DNA of 64,000 bases from Thalassia testudinum. Its lineage: Eukaryota > Streptophyta > Magnoliopsida > Alismatales > Hydrocharitaceae. Within the stretch, counting starts at the first letter, position 1. The number at the start of each line of letters is the position of its first letter. The position numbers and the translations under genes are program-made. The stretch spans positions 19,079,501-19,143,500 of the forward strand of contig JAZHRO010000054.1 in assembly GCA_037157565.1 (NCBI GenBank), given 5' to 3'. Shown piece by piece: positions 47,461-57,403 of this stretch. A model generated the notes under the pieces. The model was not told the origin of the DNA, did no database searches, and saw only the letters and a list, made by a program, of their open reading frames with translations.

Positions 47461-50151
47461 TGTAACGAACGCGTGCCCCAGACGTCTTTTAAGACGTCTG
47501 GGAGGAGGCCTAGACGTCGGTCCAGACTGCTGGGATCACAACCAGACGTCTGAACAGACGTCTGGGATCGTTTCCAGACGTCTGGAAAATAGTTATTTTC
47601 GCACGGGACAGTCGTTTGCGCGCCTGTGCGCGCAGACCCGCGTTTCCTCTCTCTCTCTCTCTTTTTCCCTCTCTCTCTCTGCGGCTGCAGGCGGCCTGCC
47701 ACCCCTTCTCTCCTCCTCGCGCGGCCTTAAAAGGGCCACGCCTCCCCTCCCGTCTCCACAGTCTCCTCCTTCTTCTCCTTCCTGTGCGCGAGAGCGAGCG
47801 GACGCGAGGGCGGCAGCGACGGCCGCAGTGAGTGCGGAGGTGCGGCGTGCGAGGGCGGAGCTCTGCCGTGAGGGCGAGCTCGCCGGAGCGGCTTGGCCGG
47901 CCGGCGGAGGGCGCAGGGGGTGCGGAACGACGCGGAGAGGGACCTGCTGCGGTCTGAGCAGCAGGAGCGCGAGGTGCGACGCGGGCGGCGTCGCGAGCAG
48001 AGTCCGGGTCGCGCCCTGATTCTGGAAAAATTTCCAGAATCAGACGTCTGGGTTGACAGCCAGACGGCGAGATAGACGTCTTGAAGCTCATACAGACGTC
48101 TGAAAGGTGAGTTTACCGCCTTCTCCTTCCTTCCTGTCGACTGACCGTACTGAGGGAGGGAGTTGGCTGTGCGCAGGTTCGCTGACTCGCCATCCCTTGC
48201 GAATCAGACGTCTGGAAGTTGTACCAGACGGCGGGAGTGACCTCCAGACGTCCTGAGTGACCACTGGACGTCTAGGAGCTAGGCCAGACGTCCCCGTAGA
48301 CTTCTGGACGTCTGGGAAACCACGCTGAACAGGTAATTCTCTGATCCACTTTGTAAGACGTCTGGAAGAAGTTGTAGACGTCTGATTTTGCACAGTATCG
48401 TCTTTTTCGACCCGTTTAGGGCCCGTTCGGGCTCCGTTTTCCGCGTTTCGAGTTGCGTTCTTTTCAGAATTAATTCCTCTACCCGTCTACAGTAGCTATA
48501 CACTGTTTTGAGACACTCCTTGTGTTTGATCCTTGTGATAGGACCTCGTTCGGTTGCAGCCTTGAGAGTCGCGGAGGCACGCGGGATTCCCGATCACGCC
48601 CCCATTACTCCCGTTGTACCTGGTAGAGTGGCTTTAAGTATTAATAAAATCTATCAAAAGTATGAAACCATAACTAGAAACTAGGACATTGCATGAATCC
48701 TAGGAATCAGAAATATATGGAATGATAGGTCCTAGGTGTTGCATGAATCCTAGGGCCGAAAAACTAGATTTTACGATAGACCCTAAGATATGGCATGAAT
48801 CCTAGGATGGAAAAACTAGTGGAATGTATAATACTGCAGTCTTGGAAAAATGGAAAGGAATATATGAAGCTGCCTGTAAATTGAATTCACAGCTGCCTGT
48901 TCTGAATAAAGAAACATGATTGGGATCATGGTTTGTAAGAACGTGAAACTGGAAAGTAAGACATAAGATGTTCTGGAACCCTACGAGGAAGTAGGAGTAG
49001 AACTCCTGGAAAGCGAATGGAATAGACTTGGGGAAGTGAGCTGGCCCTTGAGTACGGAGTACCAAGGAGAGCGACTGTCCCCCTGTTTAGTGCAGAGCTG
49101 AGCTAGCCGCCCCAGGTACCCGGGGGTTAGGACTGGCCACTCTGTACCGACTTGTTGGCCCTCGTGTACGTAGTACCGAGGAGAGCTAGTAGTGTTAGGA
49201 GAGTACTAGCTACCCCACGGGCCCCGGGGTTCTGCTAGCCTCCTTCACCGACTTGTTAGGCCCACTAGGGCAAACCAGGGTAGTCAGGCGAGGGTGCACG
49301 GACTGTGGAGGGGCAAGGCCCCGGTTTGGTTACTGTGGAGGGGTTGGACCCCTGTTACTGAGAGGGCTCTGCCCTGGTTCCGTGCTGTGCTTTGGGCACA
49401 CCCGTTAACGGAAACGACTGACCGCGTGCCAGTGCGGGCTAGCTACCTGTGCGTTTATCGCGCGTGCCGTAGTCACCGTTACGTCTGTCAGTGACCTTGG
49501 GGTGGTTGACTGAGGGTAGGATCACCACGGGGGACTCTCCCGGCCAGGAGAGCACCACGTGCTACTTATACTTTTGGAAAAGACTGCAATCAAGATCGTT
49601 CCCACGAGGACATTCGAGATCAAGTAAAGGATCTGAGAAATAAATGAAATAGTGAGAAAAAAATGAAAGATGTGAATAAATGAAGTAATAGAACATAACA
49701 GCTACTGTACACTCTACTGTTGCCTTTAGTTAGTTTGCCACTCTACTCAGCGTTTTGCTGACGTGTTACACTCGTTACCTTTTTCAGGACCAAGTGTTGA
49801 GCAGCCAGGGTCGGCGGCTGCAGAGGACGCTGGGCCGAGTAGGGTCCAGTAGAGTTACCGCAGTCTTTTGTACCTCTTTTGTTCTGTTCTAGTGAGTAGT
49901 TTTTGTTTCCGCTGTACCTTTTTACCTGCAGTTCTTGTTATATGAAAAATGTTGTTTTACTGTTGTGGTGGTACCTACTGTAGTAGTTTCTTTCCTTACT
50001 GCTGTACTTCTTACTGTTAGTTATATTCATGCTGAATGTGGTTTATTTTACTGTCTTTTGGTTACTTCCTCGTTGGACGATTAGGTCCTGGGATTAGTCG
50101 AGTCGGTCCGGTTCTCGTGTCTCGTAGGGACTCGGGAACCGGGTCGTTACA
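47461..50151 (+). repeat. 5' LTR of element D
   Basis: TGTAACG...GTTACA, 2691 bp. A CTTAAAAGGG TATA-like box lies near 47726. About twenty GACGTC-core sites occur in two clusters (47475-47590 and 48040-48385). Three 50-52-bp repeats with CCTAGG lie at 48665-48815. Confidence 0.93.
48016..48043 (+). other. hairpin 1 in element D 5' LTR
   Basis: CTGATTCTGGAAA and TTTCCAGAATCAG form a perfect 13-bp stem around AA, followed at once by AGACGTCTGG. It is present again in the 3' LTR near 55698. Confidence 0.75.
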
Positions 50152-50154
50152 AGA

Positions 50155-50166
50155 TGGTATCAGAGC
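50155..50166 (+). other. primer binding site, tRNA-iMet, element D
   Basis: TGGTATCAGAGC, 3 nt after the 5' LTR, complementary to initiator tRNA-Met. Confidence 0.92.
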
Positions 50167-50330
50167 AAGGTCGTCCCGAGAAGTGAATCAACTGACTGGA
50201 AAATAACCAATTCACATGTTTATAGCTAGAGTAGCCACCACAACATGTCTCTTGACATGAGCTCCTAGAAGTTTTGTTGGATACCGTCTGTTTTGACATT
50301 TCCGTTTTGTTCCGCGTCTCCTTGCAGGAG

Positions 50331-53300
50331 ATGCCTCGTCGCGAGACTGGCGAGACTGGCCGCGGGCGCCGCCGAGGGCGAGGTCGGCGAGGTGGAAGTG
50401 CTGTCGTTGACGTCTCGGTGGACCAGCCACCACTCCCTGGCATCCAGGCCCAGGACCTCGCCAGACTGATACGGGATATTGTACGAGAGGATCTCCACCC
50501 ATCGCCCCGAGCACCTCCTCCTGGGGTTGCAAAGGGGGAGTCCTCTGTGGGACCACGCGACGGACGCGGCGCTGGACACGAGGGAGGGGATGGGCCCCTG
50601 CCGCCCCCACCTTCCTCCGACACTTCTGTACACGAGGCACCTTCGCCTGGAGGTGCACCAGCACCTCCCCTACAGCGCCACTTCGAGCTTTTCGGACAGT
50701 TCCGGAAGCTGAAGCCCCCCTCCTTCAAGGGGGATGAGGACCCGACCGAGTCAAAGGACTGGCTTGAGCAGCTGGAGAAGATCTTCGACACCCTTCGCCC
50801 CCCAGTGGAGTGCCGCGTGGCCTTTGCCACGTACCAGCTGGAGAGTGCGGCACACAGGTGGTGGAGGGCGGTCCGGGGACAGGAGAGGGACGAGCCGACG
50901 TGGGACCAGTTCGTCACCCTCTTCTGCGAGCAGTACTTTCCCCAGACGTGGCAGGACCAGAGGAGGCGGGAGTTCCACACTCTCCGCCAAGGGAGGATGA
51001 CCGTGAGCGCGTACCGCACGCGTTTCTTGGAGCTGTTCCGCTTTGCAGCGACAGCGGTAGCCACTGAGGAGGAGCGCCTTTGGAGGTTCACCGAGGGGCT
51101 CCGGCCTGCGATCCGGGGGTATGTCAAACCCCTGAAGCTGCCGACGTTTTCGAGGGTGGTAGAGGCAGCTATGACTTACGAGGAGGCCAACCCGTCCGTG
51201 CGAGAGACCGACGGCGGGCGGAAGAGGCCCTTTCAGCCAGACTTCTCACAGGGCCGGCGAGAACGGAGACACGTGACGTCCGCAGGAGAGCCGTCACGTT
51301 GTGCAGGGCCATCAGTGGCCTTTGGGGGCCCTCGACAGGGGCCATTCGCCAGCACCGAACCCCCGCCTAGCCGACAGCAGGGACTCACTGAGGGCGAGAG
51401 TCGGGTTCCCCTCTGCTACCAGTGTGGCCAGCCGGGCCACGTCAGGAGGGACTGCCCATCTAGGGCAGGAGGTCAGCAGATACTTCCCGTGCAGAGCACT
51501 GGAGGGCGTGCAGGAGGCCGCGGTTCCCAGGCACGAGGAGGAGGACAGCAGTCGCGAGGAGGGTACCGGCCAACACCTACCCGTCCGACGCAGAGTGTGG
51601 CTGCCTCGTCCGCACCTAGAGCTGAGGGGCGTATCAACGCCCTAACACACAGGGACGCCAGAGCTTCGGGATCCGTGGTAGCAGGTATGGTTTCAGTTTC
51701 TGGCAGACTCGTTTACACGCTTTTCGATTCCGACGCTACACACTCGTTTGTCGCAGCCAGTTTCGCAGTTAGTTTGGACCAGGATTATACACTGTTAGAG
51801 AATCCGTTCGTAATCAGAGGTCCGAGTGGTCAGCTGTTTGTAGCTGAGGAGGTGTACACGGGTTGCGAGGTCAGCATCGGGGGACATAGCCTGCCAGCTG
51901 ACCTGATTATGATACAGATGGAGGACTTTGGAGTGATTCTGGGGATGGATTGGCTGTCCGCTTACCACGCCTTGGTAGACTGTTTTGAGAGGAAGATTGT
52001 CTTCTCCATTCCGGAGTTGCCTTCTTTCGAGTTTCACGGGCAGCCAATGGACGGAGGTTTCAGGTGCATTTCGGCACTTCGGGCGGCGAGACTTTTGAGC
52101 CAGGGGTGTGAGGGCTTCCTAGCTTGTGTGGTGGCAGAGCACAGCCCCGTGGCAGACTTCCAGAGCATCCCGGTGGTCAGAGAGTACCCCGACGTGTTTC
52201 CAGACGAGTTACCAGGACTACCGCCCGAGCGTGAGATCGAGTTTGAGATCTTACTAGTACCAGGGACCAGCCCCATCTCCACCGCACCATACAGGATGGC
52301 ACCGCTTGAGCTGCGAGAGCTCAAGTCTCAGTTGCAGGACCTTTTGGAAAAAGGTTTCGTGAGGCCCAGTGCGTCTCCCTGGGGAGCCCCGGTACTGTTT
52401 GTGAAGAAGAAGGATGGGACCCTACGCCTTTGTGTGGACTACCGACAGCTAAATAGGGTCACCATCAAGAACAGATATCCGCTGCCGAGGATCGACGATT
52501 TGTTTGACCAGTTGCGGGGTGCCACGGTGTTTTCCAAGATAGACTTGAGGTCTGGATACCACCAGTTGAGGATCAGGGAGACCGACGTCTCCAAGACAGC
52601 TTTCCGCACCCGGTACGGACACTACGAGTTTTTGGTCATGCCGTTTGGGCTGACCAATGCCCCCGCTGCTTTCATGGACCTGATGAACCGGGTGTTTAGA
52701 CCGTACTTGGACCAGTTTGTGGTGGTTTTCATAGATGATGTACTCATCTATTCTAGAGATCGGACGCAGCACGGACAGCACTTGCGGATGGTTCTGGACA
52801 CTCTGAGACGACGCAGGCTGTACGCCAAATACAGCAAGTGCGAGTTCTGGTTGAGGGAGGTGACCTTTTTGGGTCATGTGATCTCTGGAGACGGCCTGGC
52901 GGTGGACCCCGCCAAGGTCGAGGCAGTGCTCAGGTGGGAGAGACCGCGTTCAGTCACTGAGATTCGCAGTTTCCTGGGACTGGCAGGTTACTACAGACGG
53001 TTCATCAGGGGATTTTCACAGATTGCGCGTCCTATGACACAGTTGACCCGGAAGGATGTGCCTTTCGCTTGGACAGACGCCTGTGAGGCGTGTTTTCTGG
53101 AGTTGAAGGAGAGGTTGACCTTGGCTCCCATGCTCACCATCCCTGACAGTAGTGGCGGGTTCGTTGTGTACACGGACGCTTCCTTGCAGGGGTTAGGAGG
53201 TGTGCTCATGCAGAGGGGTCACGTTGTCGCTTACGCTTCACGGCAACTGAAGCCCCATGAGCATACCTACCCTACCCACGACCTGGAGTTGGCAGCTGTT

Positions 53301-55093
53301 GTCTTCGCGCTGAAGACCTGGAGGCACTACTTGTACGGTGAGACCTTTGAGATTTTTATAGATCACAAGAGCCTCAGGTATCTTTTTGACCAGAAGGAGC
53401 TCAACATGAGACAGAGACGTTGGTTGGAGCTCCTAAAGGACTACGATTGCAGCATCTCCTACCACCCGGGAAAGGCCAATGTGGTGGCTGACGCCTTGAG
53501 CCGTAAGGCGCCCGCACGCTTAGCTAGTCTACAGTTACAGAGTTGGAGCCTTTTGGAGGAGGTGGGCAGTTGGCGACCTCTAGAGTTACGAGGATACTGT
53601 GGGGCAGTGACGGTGACACGGCAGACCAGGCCAGAGTTGATAGACCGCATCATCACGGGACAGATGGCCGATCCGTACTTGCAGTCTTTGCACGACAGAG
53701 TACTATCAGGGGACCCAGGGAACTTCTCTTTCACAGACCAGGTGCTACGCTTGAGGGGACGGTTGTGCGTTCCCAGAGACGACGAGCTGTTGAGAGAACT
53801 CCTGACTGAGGCACACGGTTCCAGATTCACCATACATCCCGGAAACACGAAAATGTACCATGACTTGAGACGCGAGTTTTGGTGGAGAGGGATGAAGCGG
53901 GATGTGGGTGAGTTCGTGCAGCAGTGCTTAGTGTGCCAGCAGGTGAAAGCCGAGCATCAGAGGCCGGCAGGGTCGCTTCAGCCGCTCCCAGTACCAGAGT
54001 GGAAGTGGGAGAGCATCACCATGGACTTGGTGGTGGGCTTACCTGTTACCCAGCGGGGACACGACGCAGTCTGGGTAATAGTGGAAGATTGACAAAGACG
54101 GCGCGATTCTTGCCGATCCGAGACACTTTGGGACCAGCACAGTTGGCAGAGGGGTATATCCGTGATGTGGTGCGACTACACGGAGTTCCGCGGGAGATCG
54201 TATCCGACCGGGATACCCGCTTTACGTCCCAGTTTTGGGCTGAGTTTCAGCAGGCCTTAGGGACGAGGTTGAGGTTTAGCACGGCTTACCACCCCCAGAC
54301 GGACGGGCAGTCGGAACGCACGATACAGACACTGGAGGTCCTTTTGCATGCCTGTGTACTAGACTGGAGGGGCTCTTGGGAGGAGCACCTGCCCCTGGCG
54401 GAGTTTGCATACAACAACAGTTATCACTCGAGCATCGGCATGGCTCCCTACGAGGCTCTGTACGGACGGAAGTGTACGGCACCCTTGAGTTGGGTTGAGG
54501 TGGGGACCAAGTGGGAGGATGGCCCCAGGTTGATCCGGCAGAGTCAGGAGGTAGTGGAGCAGATCCACAGACGACTCCGCACTGTCAGGAGTAGACAGAA
54601 GAGCTACGCGGATCGCAGACGCAGAGAGGTGCAGTTCGAGGTTGGGGACCACGTCTTCCTTCGTGTTTCGCCCATGAAGGGCTTACAGCGGTTTGGGGTG
54701 AGAGGGAAGCTCGCGCCGAGGTTCGTGGGGCCCTTTGAGGTCCTGGAGCGAGTTGGACCCGTTGCTTACAGACTTGCCCTTCCCCCGCAGCTTTCTAGTG
54801 TGCACGACGTGTTCCACGTGTCCAACCTCAGGAAGTACGTAGCCGATCCCAGCCACGTACTGAGTCACGAGAGCGTCGAGGTGAGCGACGACCTGACCTA
54901 CCCCTAGCGGCCAGTGCAGATCCTAGACCGAGCCGTCCGCAGGTTGAGACGAAAGCAAGTACCCCTGGTAAAGGTTTTGTGGAGGAGCCAGCGGTACGAG
55001 GAGGCTACCTGGGAGCCTGAGGCGGCAATGCGGGAGTGGTACCCGGAGCTTTTCGCGGGTACGTCTTTTCGGACCGGCTTCGGTCCTCTTTGA
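50331..55093 (+). pseudogene. gag-pol: element D gag-pol polyprotein with chromodomain, frameshifted
   Basis: Start chosen at [10 protein letters not shown] (50331); an in-frame Met 57 nt upstream lacks family support. Gag domain about 50680-51180 ([17 protein letters not shown]), zinc knuckle [14 protein letters not shown] (51414-51455), protease site [10 protein letters not shown] (about 51718) where the family has Gly after Ser, RT 52300-52880 with [12 protein letters not shown] and FIDDVLIYS (52728), RNase H 53155-53510 ([13 protein letters not shown]), integrase zinc domain about 53815-53950, core to about 54450 ([27 protein letters not shown]), then the chromodomain about 54940-55060 (VKVLWRSQ, YEEATWEPE). 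A one-base deletion near 54087 shifts the frame, and a TAG at 54905 cuts the chromodomain off. Confidence 0.92.
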
Positions 55094-55143
55094 GTTTTTT
55101 ATGGTTATTTGGACATCTTTTTCCCGCACCCTAGTTGGCGCAA

Positions 55144-55163
55144 GTTTCGGGGACGAAACTTCC
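55144..55163 (+). other. GNRA-type hairpin near element D 3' end
   Basis: AAGTTTCG-GGGA-CGAAACTT, an 8-bp perfect stem with a GGGA loop, shortly after the gag-pol stop. Element B has AAGTTTCG-AGGA-TGAAACTT at about 59218-59237. Confidence 0.65.
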
Positions 55164-55179
55164 TTTGAGTTTGTTATAT

Positions 55180-57398
55180 TGTAACGAACGCGTGCCCCAG
55201 ACGTCGGTCCAGACGGCTGGGATTACATCCAGACGTCTGAACAGACGTCTGGGATCGTTTCTAGACGTCTGGAAAACAGTTATTTTCGCACGGGACAGTC
55301 GTCTGCGCGCCTGTGCGCGCAGACCCGCGTTTCCTCTCTCTCTCTCTTTTTCCCTCTCTCTCTCTGCGGCTGCAGGCGGCCTGCCACCCCCTCTCTCCTC
55401 CTCGCGCGGCCTTAAAAGGGCCACGCCTCCCCTCCCGTCTCCACAGTCTCCTCCTTCTCCTTCCTGTGCGCGAGAGCGAGCGGACGCGAGGGCGGCAGCG
55501 ACGGCCGCAGTGAGTGCGGAGGTGCGGCGTGCGAGGGCGGAGCTCTGCCGTGAGGGCGAGCTCGCCGGAGCGGCTTGGCCGGCCAGCGGAGGGCGCAGGG
55601 GGCGCGGAACGACGTGGAGAGGGACCTGCTGCGGTCTGAGCAGCAGGAGCGCGAGGTGCGACGCGGGCGGCGTCGCGAGCAGAGTCCGGGTCGCGCCCTG
55701 ATTCTGGAAAAATTTCCAGAATCAAACGTCTGGGTTGACAGCCAAACGGCGAGATAGACGTCTTGAAGCTCATACAGACGTCTGAAAGGTGAGTTTACCG
55801 CCTTCTCCTTCCTTCCTGTCGACTGACCGTACTGAGGGAGGGAGTTGGCTGTGCGCAGGTTCGCTGACTCGCCATCCCTTGCGAATCAGACGTCTGGAAG
55901 TTGTACCAGACGGCGGGAGTGACCTCCAGACGTCCTGAGTGACCACCGGACGTCTGGGAGCTAGGCCAGACGTCCCCGCAGACTTCTAGACGTCTGGGAA
56001 ACCACGCTGAACAGGTAATTCTCTGATCCACTTTGTAAGACGTCTGGAAGAAGTTCCAGACGTCTGATTTTGCACAGTATCGTCTTTTTCAACCCGTTTA
56101 GGGCCGGTTCGGGCTCCGTTTTCCGTGTTTCGAGTTGCGTTCTTTTCAGAATTAATTCCTCTACCCGTCTACAGTAGCTATACACTATTTTGAGACACTC
56201 CTTGTGTTTGATCCTTGTTATAGGACCTCGTTCGGTTGCAGTCTTGAGAGTCGCGAAGGCACGCGGGATTCCCGATCACGCCCCCATTACTCCCGTTGTA
56301 CCTGGTAGAGTGGCTTTAAGTATTAATAAAATCTATTAAAGTATGAAACCATAACTAGAAACTAGGACATTGCATGAATCCTAGGAATCAGAAATATATG
56401 GAATGATAGTTCCTAGGTGTTGCATGAATCCTAGGGTCGGAAAACTAGATTGTATGATAGACCCTAGGATATGGCATGAATCCTAGGATGGAAAAACTAG
56501 TGGAATGTATAATACTGCAGTCTTGGAAAAATGGAAAGGAATATATGAAGCTGCCTGTAAATTGAATTCACAGCTGCCTGTTCTGAATAAAGAAACATGA
56601 TTGGGATCATGGTTTGTAAGAACGTGAAACTGGAAAGTAAGACATAAGATGTTCTGGAACCCTACGAGGAAGTAGGAGTAGAACTCCTGGAAAGCGAATG
56701 GAATAGACTTGGGTAGGATCACCACGGGGGACTGAGGGTAGGATCACCACGGGGGACTGAGGGTAGGATCACCACGGGGGACTCTCCCGGCCAGGAGAGC
56801 ACCACGTGCTACTTCTACTTTTGGAAAAGACTGCAATCAAGATCGTTCCCACGAGAACATTCGAGATCAAGTAAAGGATCTGAGAAATAAATGCAATAGT
56901 GAGAAAAAAATGAAAGATGTGAATAAAGGAAGTAATAGAACATAACAGCTACTGTACACTCTACTGTTGCCTTTAGGTAGTTTGCCACTCTACTCAGCGT
57001 TTTGCTGATGTGTTACACTCGTTACCTTTTTCAGGACCAGGTGTTGAGCAGCCAGGGTCGGCGGCTGCAGAGGACGCTGGGCCGAGTAGGGTCCAGTAGA
57101 GTTACCGCAGTCTTTTGTACCTCTTTTGTTCTGTTCTAGTGAGTAGTTTTTGTTTCCGCTGTACCTTCTTACCTGCAGTTCTTGTTATATGAAAAATGTT
57201 GTTTTACTGTTGTGGTGGTACCTACTGTAGTAGTTTCTTTCCTTACTGCTGTACTTCTTACTGTTAGTTATATTCATGCTGAATGTGGTTTATTTTACTG
57301 TCTTTTGGTTACTTCCTCGTTGGACGACTAGGTCTTGGGATTAGTCGAGTCGGTCCGGTTCTCGTGTCTCGTAGGGACTCGGGAACCGGGTCGTTACA
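55180..57398 (+). repeat. 3' LTR of element D
   Basis: 2219 bp. Compared with the 5' LTR it lacks about 33 bp near its start and about 490 bp equivalent to 49030-49513, and carries three copies of a 25-bp unit at 56713-56781. A perfect 12-bp hairpin lies at 56038-56065. Confidence 0.92.
56038..56065 (+). other. hairpin 2 in element D 3' LTR
   Basis: AGACGTCTGGAA and TTCCAGACGTCT pair perfectly around GAAG. In the 5' LTR the right arm has two changes (TTGTAGACGTCT). Confidence 0.75.
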
Positions 57399-57403
57399 TC
57401 CGC

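Larger units (their letters stand above)
47461..57398 (+). mobile_element. element D: Tekay/Del-type chromovirus, nearly complete
   Basis: LTRs 47461-50151 and 55180-57398, tRNA-iMet primer site, gag-pol with chromodomain, 5-bp duplication. The chromodomain after integrase and the RT sequence place it in the Tekay (Del) chromoviruses. Damaged by one frameshift, one stop and a changed protease site. It is the innermost and therefore last insertion of the stack. Confidence 0.93.

Noticed and set aside
47510..48091. 193-codon minus-strand frame, near-copy at 55261-55773
   Set aside because: Arg/Pro-rich frame in the D LTRs; duplication comes from the LTR pair and no family is recognisable.
50147..51127. 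326-codon minus-strand frame over D gag
   Set aside because: Antisense shadow of a GC-rich gag frame.
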